In this document: one piece after another, positions 17,803 through 29,314 of the stretch | Numbering within the stretch: position 1 is the first letter of the stretch | Layout: each line of letters begins with the position of its first letter | Assembly (NCBI RefSeq): GCF_016429215.1 | Contig: NZ_JAELUH010000013.1 | Span: forward strand, 1-64,000 | Source: Herbaspirillum sp. ASV7 | Lineage (GTDB): Bacteria; Pseudomonadota; Gammaproteobacteria; Burkholderiales; Burkholderiaceae_D | Length of the DNA: 64,000 bases | Direction: 5' to 3' | Made by a program: the position numbers and the translations under genes | The notes under the pieces: model-generated | The model's input: only the letters and a program-made list of their open reading frames with translations | Database searches by the model: none | What the model was told of the DNA's origin: nothing

Positions 17803-18519
17803 ATGAATCAAGCCGCTCCCTCCTCCCTGGTCAACGACACCCAGGTTCATCCAGCCGAACGCATCGGTCCCTCGTTTTCGGTCGACGGCATGTTGCTGGC
17901 GCGCCAGAAAACGCGCGAAGCCATCGCCCGCATTGCCGACCAGGTCCGTCCCGGCATGGTGGAAGAAGACGCCGTCGCCATGGCCAAGGAGACCATGACC
18001 GGCATGGGCCTGGCCCTGAGCTGGCACCCCACCCGCGTGCGTTTCGGCAGCAACACCATCAAGCCCATGAAGCAGGCCTCGGTACCGGGGGTGGTGCTGC
18101 AGGAGAACGACATCTTCTTCCTGGACATCGCCCCACGTGTGGATGCCTGGGAAGGCGACGGCGGCAAGAGCTTCGTGGTCGGCCAGCATGCCGAGTATGC
18201 GCGCTGCGCCGCCGACGCCGAGCGCCTGTTCCATGAAGTACGCGCAGCATGGGCGCAACAACGACTCAGCGGTCGCGCGCTCTACGCCTTCGCCGACCGC
18301 ACCGCGCGCTCGATGGGCTGGGAACTCAATTTCGACCTTCCCGGCCACCGCGTCTCCGATTTTCCGCACGCGGCCATTCACACCGGTTCGCTGGCCGACT
18401 TCGATGCCAGCCCGGCAGCCATGCGCTGGATTCTGGAGATTCACCTGCGCGACCCACACTCTAGGTTCGGCGCCTTCTTCGAAGACATGCTGCTGGAAGA
18501 CAGCGACTACCAGCGCTGA
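17803..18519 (+). CDS. M24-family metallopeptidase-like hydrolase
   Basis: The 238-residue protein is a single pita-bread domain of the methionine aminopeptidase/prolidase/creatinase family. Likely metal ligands are visible in order: aspartates in FFLDIAP and EGDGGKSFVVG, histidine in LPGHRVSDFPHA, and glutamates in WILEIHL and AFFEDMLL. It lacks the N-terminal domain of true creatinase and prolidase. GGAG sits eight bases before the ATG. The substrate is not clear; it may hydrolyse a small amide or act on a proline peptide. It is divergent from the GlxA-type regulator. Confidence 0.85.
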   Translation: MNQAAPSSLVNDTQVHPAERIGPSFSVDGMLLARQKTREAIARIADQVRPGMVEEDAVAMAKETMTGMGLALSWHPTRVRFGSNTIKPMKQASVPGVVLQENDIFFLDIAPRVDAWEGDGGKSFVVGQHAEYARCAADAERLFHEVRAAWAQQRLSGRALYAFADRTARSMGWELNFDLPGHRVSDFPHAAIHTGSLADFDASPAAMRWILEIHLRDPHSRFGAFFEDMLLEDSDYQR

Positions 18520-18530
18520 CGCGGTACGCT

Positions 18531-18555
18531 GCCGGGCAAGCGCCGCCTGCCCGGC
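18531..18555. terminator. GC-rich hairpin between convergent genes
   Basis: GCCGGGCA pairs with TGCCCGGC across a nine-base loop, between the convergent M24 and thiolase genes. There is no T-run, so termination is only a guess. Confidence 0.4.
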
Positions 18556-18562
18556 CGGTGCT

Positions 18563-19747
18563 TCAGGAGATCGCTTCCAGGCACAGGGCGATGCCCTGGC
18601 CGCCGCCAATGCACAGCGAAACCACCGCCCGCCGTTGACCGTTGCGCTTGAGCGCATGGGCGGCCTTAGTAATGAGGATGGCCCCGGTGGCACCGATGGG
18701 GTGACCGTGCGCAATGGCGCCGCCATCGATATTGAGGCGTTCCGGCGCAATCTGCAGTTCGCGCTGGACCGCCAGCGCTATGGCCGCGAAGGCTTCATTG
18801 ATCTCGAAGCGGTCCACCTCGGCCGTGTTCCAGTTGGCGCGTGCAAGCGCCTGCTTGACCGCAGGCACCGGCCCCAGTCCGAACATGCCGGGCTCAACCC
18901 CACTCACTGCTGCCGAGCGCACGGCCACCAACGGTTCCAGACCGAGGCGTTGCGCCGTCTCGCGCGTGGCGACGATCATGGCCGCTGCGCCCGCGTTCAC
19001 GCCCGGCGCATTGCCTGCGGTGATGGTGCCATCGACACGGAAGGCCGGCTTGAGCCGCGCCAATGACTCGGCGGTGGTGTCAGGACGCACCGCCTCGTCA
19101 TGCGCGAAGAGCTGCTCGCCCTTCTTGAGCGCCAACCTGATCGGCACGATTTCGCCGGCAAACACGCCATCGCGCTGGGCGGCTGCCGCGCGTTGCTGGC
19201 TCTGTGCGGCAAAGCGGTCCTGATCTTCGCGGCTGAGTTCATACTTCTGCACCAGGTCTTCGGTGTGCCAGCCCGAGTGCTTGCCGGAAAAGGCATCGTT
19301 GAGACCATCCAGCAGGATCGCATCGACCACCGTCGCGTCGCCCATGCGCATGCCTGCGCGCGCAGCCGGCAGCAGGTAGGGCGCGCGCTCCATGTTTTCC
19401 ATCCCGCCGGCGATCACGCACTGCGACAGGCCGGCGCGGATTTCAGCCAGCGCCGTCACCACCGCCTGGGCACCGGAACCGCACACCCGGTTGACCGTCA
19501 TGGCCGGCGTCTGAACGGGCAGGCCGCCCTTGATCGCCGCCTGGCGCGCGGGGTTCATCGCATTACCGGCCTGGATCACATTGCCCATGACCACCGAATC
19601 GACCAACTCCGGCGCCAGACCGCTGTCCTGCAAGACCGCACGGATCGCATGGGCACCCAACTCGACTGCGGGCACTTCCTTCAGACTGCCGCCAAACGCG
19701 CCAATGGCGGTGCGGCGGGGAGAACAGATGACTATTTCCTGATGCAT
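18563..19747 (-). CDS. Acetyl-CoA C-acetyltransferase / thiolase II
   Basis: The 394-residue thiolase has the acyl-accepting cysteine at residue 89 (VNRVCGSGAQAV), the NEAFA motif, the catalytic histidine in GHPIGATGA and the second cysteine in VSLCIGGGQG. Length and motifs match AtoB/PhaA-type enzymes that condense or cleave acetoacetyl-CoA. GAGGT precedes the ATG. A long perfect inverted repeat 83 bases upstream is probably its operator. It could serve fatty-acid or ketone-body breakdown or polyhydroxybutyrate supply; no phaB or phaC gene lies beside it. Confidence 0.94.
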   Translation of the reverse strand: MHQEIVICSPRRTAIGAFGGSLKEVPAVELGAHAIRAVLQDSGLAPELVDSVVMGNVIQAGNAMNPARQAAIKGGLPVQTPAMTVNRVCGSGAQAVVTALAEIRAGLSQCVIAGGMENMERAPYLLPAARAGMRMGDATVVDAILLDGLNDAFSGKHSGWHTEDLVQKYELSREDQDRFAAQSQQRAAAAQRDGVFAGEIVPIRLALKKGEQLFAHDEAVRPDTTAESLARLKPAFRVDGTITAGNAPGVNAGAAAMIVATRETAQRLGLEPLVAVRSAAVSGVEPGMFGLGPVPAVKQALARANWNTAEVDRFEINEAFAAIALAVQRELQIAPERLNIDGGAIAHGHPIGATGAILITKAAHALKRNGQRRAVVSLCIGGGQGIALCLEAIS

Positions 19748-19829
19748 GGCTTACCTCTCTGGTGTCGATCACTCGCCCACTGGCGAAACTGACAGCCCCT
19801 CCCGGCTGCAACCGCCCAGGGCTTGTCAA

Positions 19830-19858
19830 CATGTAACTTTCACAATGAAAGTTACATG
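19830..19858. promoter_or_regulatory. Perfect inverted repeat (operator) upstream of the thiolase
   Basis: CATGTAACTTTC-ACAAT-GAAAGTTACATG is a perfect dyad with 12-base arms. Its size and lack of a T-run favour a repressor site over a terminator. The cognate regulator is not obvious in the window. Confidence 0.7.
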
Positions 19859-20016
19859 ATCCTAACACCTTTGCCGCTGCTTTTCATCCGGCCTTCCAAG
19901 ATCAATGGCGCAGGCGATAGCGTGCCGCGCCCGCAACGGATATTCCGGGTCGGCGAAAAATGCAGGATAACGAGGGGATCCGAAGACTGTTCCGGGAGCA
20001 GAGAGGTCCGCGCCGC

Positions 20017-20595
20017 TCAGGGCGCCGCTTCGGCATCCTGTCGATGGCGCTGCCAGTTCTGCGCATAGCGCGCGGCCAGCGGGGGATTGCGGCCCAGTAC
20101 CAGGATGTTCTCGGCGTTCTTGTGCTGGGCCGACCAGGTGAAGTTGTAGCTACCGGTAATGACGGTTGCCGATGCCAGGGGCGCATCGATGATGATCACC
20201 TTGTTATGCGCATTGCGATAGGCAGTCTCCAGCCATACCGGGATGCCGGCGCCGCGCAGCTGGCGCAGGCGGTCGCTGGCATTCTTGTCGAGCTGGCCGT
20301 TGTCCATCAGCACGCGCACGTCGATGCCGCGCTTGCGGGCGGCGACCAGTGCATCGGTGATCGGGCGACTGGTCAGCAGGTAGGCCTGCACCAGGATCTG
20401 TCGCCGCGCGGCATCGAGTTGCTCGACGATCAGGGCCTCGATGTCATCCCAGGGGGCGAAGGCGGACTGGATCGTTCCCTGCGCCGCCGTCACCGGTGGC
20501 GCGGGCTGCGCTTCGCGCGCCTGGGCCGCAACCGTCAGCAGGCCTGCCACGCCCAATACGGCGACCTGCAACCAGGAGGCGGCCTGGCGCATCAT
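20017..20595 (-). CDS. Secreted single-HKD phospholipase D-family nuclease
   Basis: The 192-residue protein has a signal peptide (VAVLGVAGLLTVAAQA, cleavage about residue 25) and one HKD motif, HNKVIIIDAPLASATVITGS followed by YNF. This matches the small Nuc/EndA-like endonucleases that work as homodimers in the periplasm. The ATG overlaps the rsmB stop (ATGATG arrangement), so translation is coupled to the rRNA methyltransferase, an odd pairing for an exported protein. Longer upstream extensions of the frame lie inside rsmB and are rejected. Confidence 0.88.
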   Translation of the reverse strand: MMRQAASWLQVAVLGVAGLLTVAAQAREAQPAPPVTAAQGTIQSAFAPWDDIEALIVEQLDAARRQILVQAYLLTSRPITDALVAARKRGIDVRVLMDNGQLDKNASDRLRQLRGAGIPVWLETAYRNAHNKVIIIDAPLASATVITGSYNFTWSAQHKNAENILVLGRNPPLAARYAQNWQRHRQDAEAAP

Positions 20596-21854
20596 TGTGC
20601 GGCGCGACGCTCCAGCACGGCAGCGAAGAACCCGTCGGTCTGGTGCTGGTGGGGGAGCAGCTTGAGGTAATCGCCCATCTCCAGCGCAATCTTCTGCTCG
20701 GCCAGGATCTCGCTCATGGGGCGCAGGATGAAGTCCGGATGCGATTGCAGGAAATCGGCCACGACGGCGTCGTTCTCCTCTTCCAGGAAGCTGCAGGTAC
20801 CATACACCAGGCGGCCACCCGGGCGCACCAGGCGCGAGGCGCTGGCCAGGATGGAACTTTGCTTGGCACGCATCTCGGTGAGCGTCTCCACGCTCTGGCG
20901 CCACTTCATGTCGGGATTGCGGCGCAGGGTGCCCAGGCCGCTGCAAGGCGCGTCGACCAGCACGCGATCGAGCTTGCCGGCCAGGCGCTTGACCTTGGCG
21001 TCGTTCTCGTGGGCGATCACCACCGGATGCACGTTGGATAGGCCACTGCGCGCCAGGCGCGGCTTGAGCTTGGCCAGGCGCTTCTCGGACACATCGAAGG
21101 CGTACAGGCGACCGGTATTGCGCATGAGCGCGCCCAGCGCCAGGGTCTTGCCGCCGGCGCCGGCACAGAAGTCGGCCACCATCTCGCCACGCTTGGCGCC
21201 GACGATCTGGGCCAGCAGCTGGCTGCCCTCGTCTTGCACCTCGATGGCGCCATCCTTGAACAACGGCAGGTTCTGCAGCGCCGGCTTCTTCAACACGCGC
21301 AGGCCCAGCGGCGAATATGGGGTCGGCTCACAGGCCACCGGAGCCTTGGCCAGCTCGGCGATGACGGTATCGCGGTCGGACTTCAAGGCGTTCACGCGCA
21401 GGTCCAGCGGGGCCGGACGGTTCATGGCGGCAGCCAGTTCCAGAGTGGCTTCCTCGCCCAGGCGGCCGACCAGCTTCTCCCACAACCACGGCGGCAGGTT
21501 GCTGCGCATCTGCGCGGGCAACTGGCTGCGGTCGATCTGGGCGACGCGCTCCAGCCATTCGGCTTCGCCTTCCTGCAAACCCGCCAGCGGTGCCACGCCA
21601 ACGGCATCGGCCAGGCCCAGCAAGGCCATGCGGCGCATCATCGGGCCGCTGCCGGATTCGGCGAAGTTGGTCAGTACCGTCTTGTTGCGCAACAGGCCGT
21701 AGACGGCCTCGGCGATCACGCCGCGCTCGCGGCTGCCCAGCTTGGGGTTGTCGCGGAAGTGGCGCGACAGCGTCACATCGGCCGGGCCGGTGAAACGCAG
21801 GACTTCGCGCAGCAGTTCTTCGGTATGGGGAATGATCGCGGGAGGCAATCTCAT
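20592..21854 (-). CDS. rsmB: 16S rRNA (cytosine-C5) methyltransferase, RsmB/Sun family
   Basis: The 420-residue protein has a NusB-like N-terminal region and a C-terminal SAM methyltransferase domain. Motifs include DFCAGAGGKTLALGA (SAM binding), DAPCSGLGTLRRNPD with one catalytic cysteine, and YGTCSFLEEEND with the second. It modifies 16S rRNA, by homology at C967. A PLD-family nuclease gene overlaps its stop. It follows purN's end by 72 bases on the same map side but is transcribed toward the thiolase. Confidence 0.94.
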   Translation of the reverse strand: MRLPPAIIPHTEELLREVLRFTGPADVTLSRHFRDNPKLGSRERGVIAEAVYGLLRNKTVLTNFAESGSGPMMRRMALLGLADAVGVAPLAGLQEGEAEWLERVAQIDRSQLPAQMRSNLPPWLWEKLVGRLGEEATLELAAAMNRPAPLDLRVNALKSDRDTVIAELAKAPVACEPTPYSPLGLRVLKKPALQNLPLFKDGAIEVQDEGSQLLAQIVGAKRGEMVADFCAGAGGKTLALGALMRNTGRLYAFDVSEKRLAKLKPRLARSGLSNVHPVVIAHENDAKVKRLAGKLDRVLVDAPCSGLGTLRRNPDMKWRQSVETLTEMRAKQSSILASASRLVRPGGRLVYGTCSFLEEENDAVVADFLQSHPDFILRPMSEILAEQKIALEMGDYLKLLPHQHQTDGFFAAVLERRAAQ

Positions 21855-21926
21855 GCTAGGTCCTTCAGATTCAAGATATAAGGGGATGCGGGGTGCGGGG
21901 CGCCACGTCCGGGCGCCCGCGCAGGT

Positions 21927-22532
21927 TCAGTCCGACCGGCGCACGCGGGCGCCGTCCAGCCTCAGCCGGCCATCGATGAACCAGCGCACGGCACGCGGGT
22001 AGATCACATGCTCCTGTTCCAGCACACGCTCGGCCAGGGTTTCCTCGCTATCGTCCTCTTGCACCGGCACGGCGGCCTGGGCCACGATAGGCCCGTGGTC
22101 CAGGTCGGGCGTGACGAAGTGCACGGTGGCACCGTGCAGCTTCACGCCGGCGGCCAGGGCCTGTCGGTGCGTCGCCAGGCCAGGGAAACTGGGTAGCAGC
22201 GACGGATGGATATTGAGCATGCGGCCCTGGTAGTGCTCCACGAAGGGCGCGGTCAGGATCCGCATGAACCCGGCCAGGACCACCAGGTCCGGCGCGAAGG
22301 TGTCGATCTTCTCGCGCAGGGCGGCATCGAACTGGTCGCGCGTGGGATAGTCCCGGTTGGAAATGACTGCGGTGGCGATACCGTTGCCGGCGGCAAACTC
22401 CAGTCCGCTGGCGTCAGGGCGGTTGCTGATGACGGCGGCGATTCTGGCAGGCCACCGCTCGGTCTGTGCAGCGCGGACGATGGCTTCCATATTGCTGCCT
22501 CGTCCGGAAATCAGGATGACAATGCTTCTCAT
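21927..22532 (-). CDS. purN: Phosphoribosylglycinamide formyltransferase
   Basis: The 201-residue protein starts MRSIVILISGRGSNMEAIV and contains the GART active-site segment MLNIHPSLLPSFPG and the catalytic aspartate region TPDLDHGPIVAQ. It transfers a formyl group from 10-formyl-THF to GAR in purine synthesis. The length is normal for stand-alone PurN. A longer upstream start lacks homology and is not preferred. Confidence 0.96.
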   Translation of the reverse strand: MRSIVILISGRGSNMEAIVRAAQTERWPARIAAVISNRPDASGLEFAAGNGIATAVISNRDYPTRDQFDAALREKIDTFAPDLVVLAGFMRILTAPFVEHYQGRMLNIHPSLLPSFPGLATHRQALAAGVKLHGATVHFVTPDLDHGPIVAQAAVPVQEDDSEETLAERVLEQEHVIYPRAVRWFIDGRLRLDGARVRRSD

Positions 22533-22622
22533 GGTGTGCGCATTGTACCTGCTGACGGCCCGCTCGCCGCCGTTTTTCACGATGCGCAACGCCGGGCGTG
22601 GCTAAAATGCGTGTCCTGGAAT

Positions 22623-23021
22623 TTACTGGAAGGAATAGAACACCCTGAACGGCACCTTCTTTTCCGCCCAGTAGTCGGCGGCATCGCGGAACACGTCCAG
22701 CAGGGTCTCGCGGGCTTCCTTGTCGAATTTCTGGGTATTGGGCAATTGTTCCAGCACCACGACGAAACCGATCTGCTTGCCCGCCTTGTGGGTCAGGTCG
22801 GTGAGACAGTCGGCCAGGGCGTCGAAGTTCTTGCCGAAATGCCGGGGAAAATGGAAAGCGGTGGCGATCGTCGTCAACACCTGCTGCTTGGTCACGGCCT
22901 CGGCGCAATAGGCATAGAGAAAATGCTGATCCAGACGAGCGGCCTCCTGCTGCAGCTCGGCCACGCGAAAGGCGCGGATGGACTGCACGATATTGGGCGG
23001 CACCGTTTTAAACAAACTCAT
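22623..23021 (-). CDS. Barstar-family RNase inhibitor
   Basis: The 132-residue protein contains the barstar core HFGKNFDALADCLTDL (about residues 61-76). The two aspartates at 67 and 71 correspond to the barnase-binding Asp35 and Asp39 of classical barstar. Its N-terminal region of about 35 residues is longer than in Bacillus barstar. AAGGGAGA precedes the ATG. The gene lies 121 bases downstream of a barnase-like secreted RNase on the same strand, so it should protect the cytoplasm from that enzyme. Confidence 0.92.
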   Translation of the reverse strand: MSLFKTVPPNIVQSIRAFRVAELQQEAARLDQHFLYAYCAEAVTKQQVLTTIATAFHFPRHFGKNFDALADCLTDLTHKAGKQIGFVVVLEQLPNTQKFDKEARETLLDVFRDAADYWAEKKVPFRVFYSFQ

Positions 23022-23142
23022 TCTCCCTTCAGTATCCATAGGCGGGGCTGTGTGGCTGTCGTGGCTGTCGTAGTTGAACTGGCTGAGCTGCAGGGCCTGC
23101 ATGGCCGGGTGGGGCTGGCCTGCCCCGACCTGGCGGGCATGA

Positions 23143-23538
23143 TCAATCCCGGATCCGGCGGAAAGTCTTGTAATGGTCGCTGGTGTAATAGTATTCGCCG
23201 GAGCTTCGGGGGTCTCCTCCGCTGATGATCCGGCGCGCGCCCCGGTTGCGCGCGCGCGGGGTCTTGACCGTGAACTCGTGATAATACCCGCGCTTTTGGC
23301 GGGGCAAAACCCCTTCATAATTGCCGAATACGACGCCATCCTTGTCATACGGGAAAGGCCCGCCCTGGCGAATCAGCGCCATGGTCTGCTGGGCTTCACG
23401 CGGCAACTGGTCAAGGTTGACCTCGGGCAAAGCGCCCGGCGTAGCGTCGCGCGCGTGGACCGGCGCCGACAGCATCAGCGCCGTCAGCAGGACCAGCCAG
23501 AATCTGGTGAATATCGAGGAAATGAATCGGACTCGCAT
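23143..23538 (-). CDS. Secreted guanyl-specific ribonuclease, barnase (N1/T1) family
   Basis: The 131-residue preprotein has a signal peptide (FWLVLLTALMLSAPVHA, cleavage about residue 29) and a mature barnase-like domain. The catalytic set is in order: Glu88 in YYHEFTV, arginines in RGARRII (102-103) and His122 in YYTSDHYKTFRRIR, which closely follows the C-terminus of barnase. It should cleave RNA after guanine outside the cytoplasm. The start at 23538 is favoured by GGGA five bases upstream; an ATG two codons earlier is possible. It is paired with the barstar gene downstream. Confidence 0.93.
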   Translation of the reverse strand: MRVRFISSIFTRFWLVLLTALMLSAPVHARDATPGALPEVNLDQLPREAQQTMALIRQGGPFPYDKDGVVFGNYEGVLPRQKRGYYHEFTVKTPRARNRGARRIISGGDPRSSGEYYYTSDHYKTFRRIRD

Positions 23539-23650
23539 TTGCATCCCGGGAATTGCAATTTTGTCAATAGAAAGCGACAGCACCACGTAGATTAACGCGT
23601 TGCTTTCGGCTAGGCAACCATGACGCCCGTTTCACTTGACCGGCAGCAAA

Positions 23651-24856
23651 TCAGGCAGAGGCTTGGAGCACCTGGGCCGTATCCGGTTCAAAAAAGGCCA
23701 GCACTTCCTCGCGTTTGGCGTAGGTATCGCTTTCCCCCAGGGCAATGAGTTCGCGCGTGAAGCCCTGCTCGAACAGCAGATAGGACGCCAGCGCCGAGCC
23801 GCGCGCCTCGGTAGCGCCGATGCCGCCCAGCATGGTGCGGATCGGGCGCGGCAGGCTGGCCACGTGGCGGCTGGCGATGCTGTCGATGCGGTGGGACGGT
23901 GAAATCACCAGTGTGCGGATAGGCTTGAGCGGCGTGTGCCTGCGCTGCTCCTCGTTCAACACCGACAGGGTCTGGTTGACCCGGTTGATGCGCTCGATGT
24001 CGGCCGCCAGGCCATCGAGGAAGATGCCCGACATGGCATGTCCGGCCACCTGCGCCAGGCTGGGATAGTGCGGGGTGTTGGTGGGAGCTTGCTCGCCCTT
24101 CTCGCCGATGCGCCCGGCGCCGATCACCAATACCTTGGTCGCCCCCAGGTGGATGGCCGGGGAAATCGGCGCGATCTGGCGCATGGAGCCATCGCCGCAG
24201 TATTCGCAGCGGCCATCGACATAGACCGGGATGGCCGGGAAGATGAAGGGAATGGCCGCGGATGCCAGCAGGTGGTCGATGCCGATCTGGTCGCGGATGG
24301 CCAGGCGCTGGGTGCGGCGCCAGGGTTCGATCTGGTCGACGCACTGGTAGAAGGTGATGTGCTGGCCGCTGGTATAGGAGGAGGCCGTCACGGCCAGCGC
24401 GTGCAGCTGTCCCTCGGCCAGCGCCGCGTCCAGGCGCGGCAGGTCCAGCAGGCGGTGCAGCATGCTCACCAGCGGGGTGTTGTCCAGCAGCGACTGCGGC
24501 GGGTTGGCGTGCCACTTGCGTAACAGCCAGCCGAAGGAAAACAGCGACAGCCAGCGCGCCCCGGTGCGCAGCACGCCCAGCGAATCGGCGCGATAGACCT
24601 GCTCGACCTGGAAATTGCTCCATACCGCCATGAGTTCGCGCACCGCCTCACCGAAGTCATCGGCACGGCACGCCAGCGCGGTGCCGTTGATGGCACCGGC
24701 CGAGGTGCCGCAGACAATGGGAAAGGGATTGCTGTGCACCGGCCAGCCGGCTTCGAGCAGGATCATGGAAATGGCGTTGAGCACGCCGACCTGATAAGCC
24801 GCCCGCGCACCGCCTCCGGTCAGGATCAATCCTGTCTTGTGTTCTGTTGTCTCCAT
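23651..24856 (-). CDS. Patatin-like phospholipase
   Basis: The 401-residue protein carries the patatin catalytic features: the oxyanion loop TGGGARAAYQVGVL, the nucleophile GTSAGAING (serine about residue 52) and the dyad aspartate in CGDGSMRQ. It has a C-terminal extension of about 130 residues after the dyad, common in proteobacterial cytoplasmic or peripheral RssA-like patatins. It probably hydrolyses phospholipid or acyl-glycerol esters. No operon partner is evident. Confidence 0.9.
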   Translation of the reverse strand: METTEHKTGLILTGGGARAAYQVGVLNAISMILLEAGWPVHSNPFPIVCGTSAGAINGTALACRADDFGEAVRELMAVWSNFQVEQVYRADSLGVLRTGARWLSLFSFGWLLRKWHANPPQSLLDNTPLVSMLHRLLDLPRLDAALAEGQLHALAVTASSYTSGQHITFYQCVDQIEPWRRTQRLAIRDQIGIDHLLASAAIPFIFPAIPVYVDGRCEYCGDGSMRQIAPISPAIHLGATKVLVIGAGRIGEKGEQAPTNTPHYPSLAQVAGHAMSGIFLDGLAADIERINRVNQTLSVLNEEQRRHTPLKPIRTLVISPSHRIDSIASRHVASLPRPIRTMLGGIGATEARGSALASYLLFEQGFTRELIALGESDTYAKREEVLAFFEPDTAQVLQASA

Positions 24857-25005
24857 GGCACCAGCTTAGCAGCAGCGCCACGCCGGTGGACATGAGAATT
24901 GGCAGGTAAATGCCGCTCATTTGGGCGGCATGAGCCACACTGCAAGCACCCACGCAGCGCCGCGCCAGCGATAGCCAGCGCGGCGGCGAATCACACACCG
25001 CCGGA

Positions 25006-27048
<2,043 letters not shown>

Positions 27049-27295
27049 CTTTATCTCCTTTGTTATCACGACTCATCAACAATCACGAACATCCGCCGCG
27101 CCGCCCGGACCATGCTGTCCGCGCGCCACCGCCGATACTGCGCCTGCCAAGTTACGTCGCCCTTTTTATTGGAATTGTTGTGCCTACCGGGGCTGCCGCC
27201 AGCGCTCCCTCGTGCGGGTGGCGCCGGCGATCCATGCTGTTTTGTTAGTTTTCTGTCGATCCGCCCGTTGTGCTGTGATTCAAAAGAATAATAAA

Positions 27296-27317
27296 AAAGC
27301 GGACCGAGGTCCGCTTT
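27296..27317 (-). terminator. Terminator of adk
   Basis: AAAGCGGACC-GA-GGTCCGCTTT is a perfect inverted repeat, followed on the minus strand by a T-rich run, immediately after the adk stop codon. Confidence 0.9.
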
Positions 27318-27320
27318 ACT

Positions 27321-28151
<831 letters not shown>

Positions 28152-28258
28152 TTAAGCAGTCTCCGATGCCTGATTGTGTCGTGCAAGATTGACACAAAAC
28201 TTACAGCAGGCTGCCGCCACCCACTTTGCGCAGGATCATGCAACCGGCAAGCAGGCCC

Positions 28259-29074
28259 TCAGAGAGAGGCGATGGTCTTGACCAGGGGACTGTCCGGCGG
28301 CGCCTCGAAATGCTTGCGCACGCGCAACAGATCCTCCGGGGTATCGACGCCGGCTTCGGGCAGCAGCGAGGTCACGTGCACGGCGATGGCATGGCCATGC
28401 CAGAGCACCCGCAACTGTTCCAGCGCCTCGATGCGCTCCAGCGGCGAGGGCGCCAGCGTCGGATAGAGCTGCAGGAAGCGGTTGCTGTAGGCGTACAGGC
28501 CGATATGGCGCAGCGGCACGTATTCATTGGCGTGGTCGGGGCCGTGCGCATCGGGCAGCACCTCGCGCGTCTGCGCGAAGGCATCGCGGTGCCAGGGGAT
28601 GGTGGCGCGCGAGAAGTACATCGCGCAGCCGTCCTTGTTCAGCACCACCTTGACCACATTGGGATTGAAGGCGTCGGCAGCGCTCTCGATGGCGTGGGCG
28701 GCGGTGGCCATCGGTACGCCGGCCTTGATATGCGCGGCGGTCGCGGCGATCAGGCCGGGATCGATCAGCGGTTCGTCACCCTGCACGTTGACCACCACGG
28801 CATCGTCAGCCAGGTCCAGGGAGGCGGCGACTTCAGCGATGCGGTCGGTACCCGAGGGATGGTCGGCGCGCGTCATGGCCACCTCCACGCCATGCTGCTG
28901 GCAGGCGGCATGGATGTCGTGATGGTCGGTGGCCACGATGACGCGTGCGGCACCCGAGAGCGCGGCGCGTTCGGCCACGCGCACGATCATGGGTTTGCCG
29001 CCGAGGTCGGCCAGGGGCTTGTTGGGCAGGCGCGTGGACGCCAGGCGCGCCGGGATGATGACGGTGAAGGTCAT
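28259..29074 (-). CDS. kdsB: 3-deoxy-manno-octulosonate cytidylyltransferase (CMP-KDO synthetase)
   Basis: The 271-residue protein has the nucleotidyltransferase start [19 protein letters not shown] and [11 protein letters not shown], both diagnostic of KdsB. It activates KDO for lipopolysaccharide inner-core assembly. It is the last gene of the run exbB-exbD-lpxK-Trm112-kdsB, which is preserved in many betaproteobacteria and links envelope transport with LPS synthesis. Confidence 0.96.
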   Translation of the reverse strand: MTFTVIIPARLASTRLPNKPLADLGGKPMIVRVAERAALSGAARVIVATDHHDIHAACQQHGVEVAMTRADHPSGTDRIAEVAASLDLADDAVVVNVQGDEPLIDPGLIAATAAHIKAGVPMATAAHAIESAADAFNPNVVKVVLNKDGCAMYFSRATIPWHRDAFAQTREVLPDAHGPDHANEYVPLRHIGLYAYSNRFLQLYPTLAPSPLERIEALEQLRVLWHGHAIAVHVTSLLPEAGVDTPEDLLRVRKHFEAPPDSPLVKTIASL

Positions 29075-29125
29075 GGATGAAAGCGCAACAGGAAGGTCAA
29101 GGGCAGCACAGACAGGACAAGCGGA

Positions 29126-29314
29126 TCAGGCCGCCGGTGCCGCCGGATCGGCGTGCAGCTCGCGCGCCTCGTCGGCCCACATGATGGGGATGCCATCGCG
29201 GATGGGATAGGCCAGTTTGTCTGCCTTGCAGATCAGTTCCTGGGCTTTCTTGTCATAGTCCAGCGGACCCTTGCAGATGGGGCAGACCAGGATATCAAGC
29301 AGTCGGGCGTTCAC
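29126..29314 (-). CDS. Trm112-family small zinc-binding-like protein
   Basis: The 62-residue protein reads [20 protein letters not shown], then [13 protein letters not shown], the YcaR/Trm112 pattern often found between lpxK and kdsB. It keeps one CPIC pair and has a third cysteine at LICKAD. The start is GTG with GGAG upstream; it overlaps the end of lpxK by 20 bases. In other organisms Trm112 activates methyltransferases; here the role is unknown. Confidence 0.92.
   Translation of the reverse strand: MNARLLDILVCPICKGPLDYDKKAQELICKADKLAYPIRDGIPIMWADEARELHADPAAPAA

Noticed and set aside
20596..20946. A longer start for the PLD nuclease inside rsmB
   Set aside because: The signal peptide begins at the ATG overlapping the rsmB stop; the upstream codons are rsmB in another frame.
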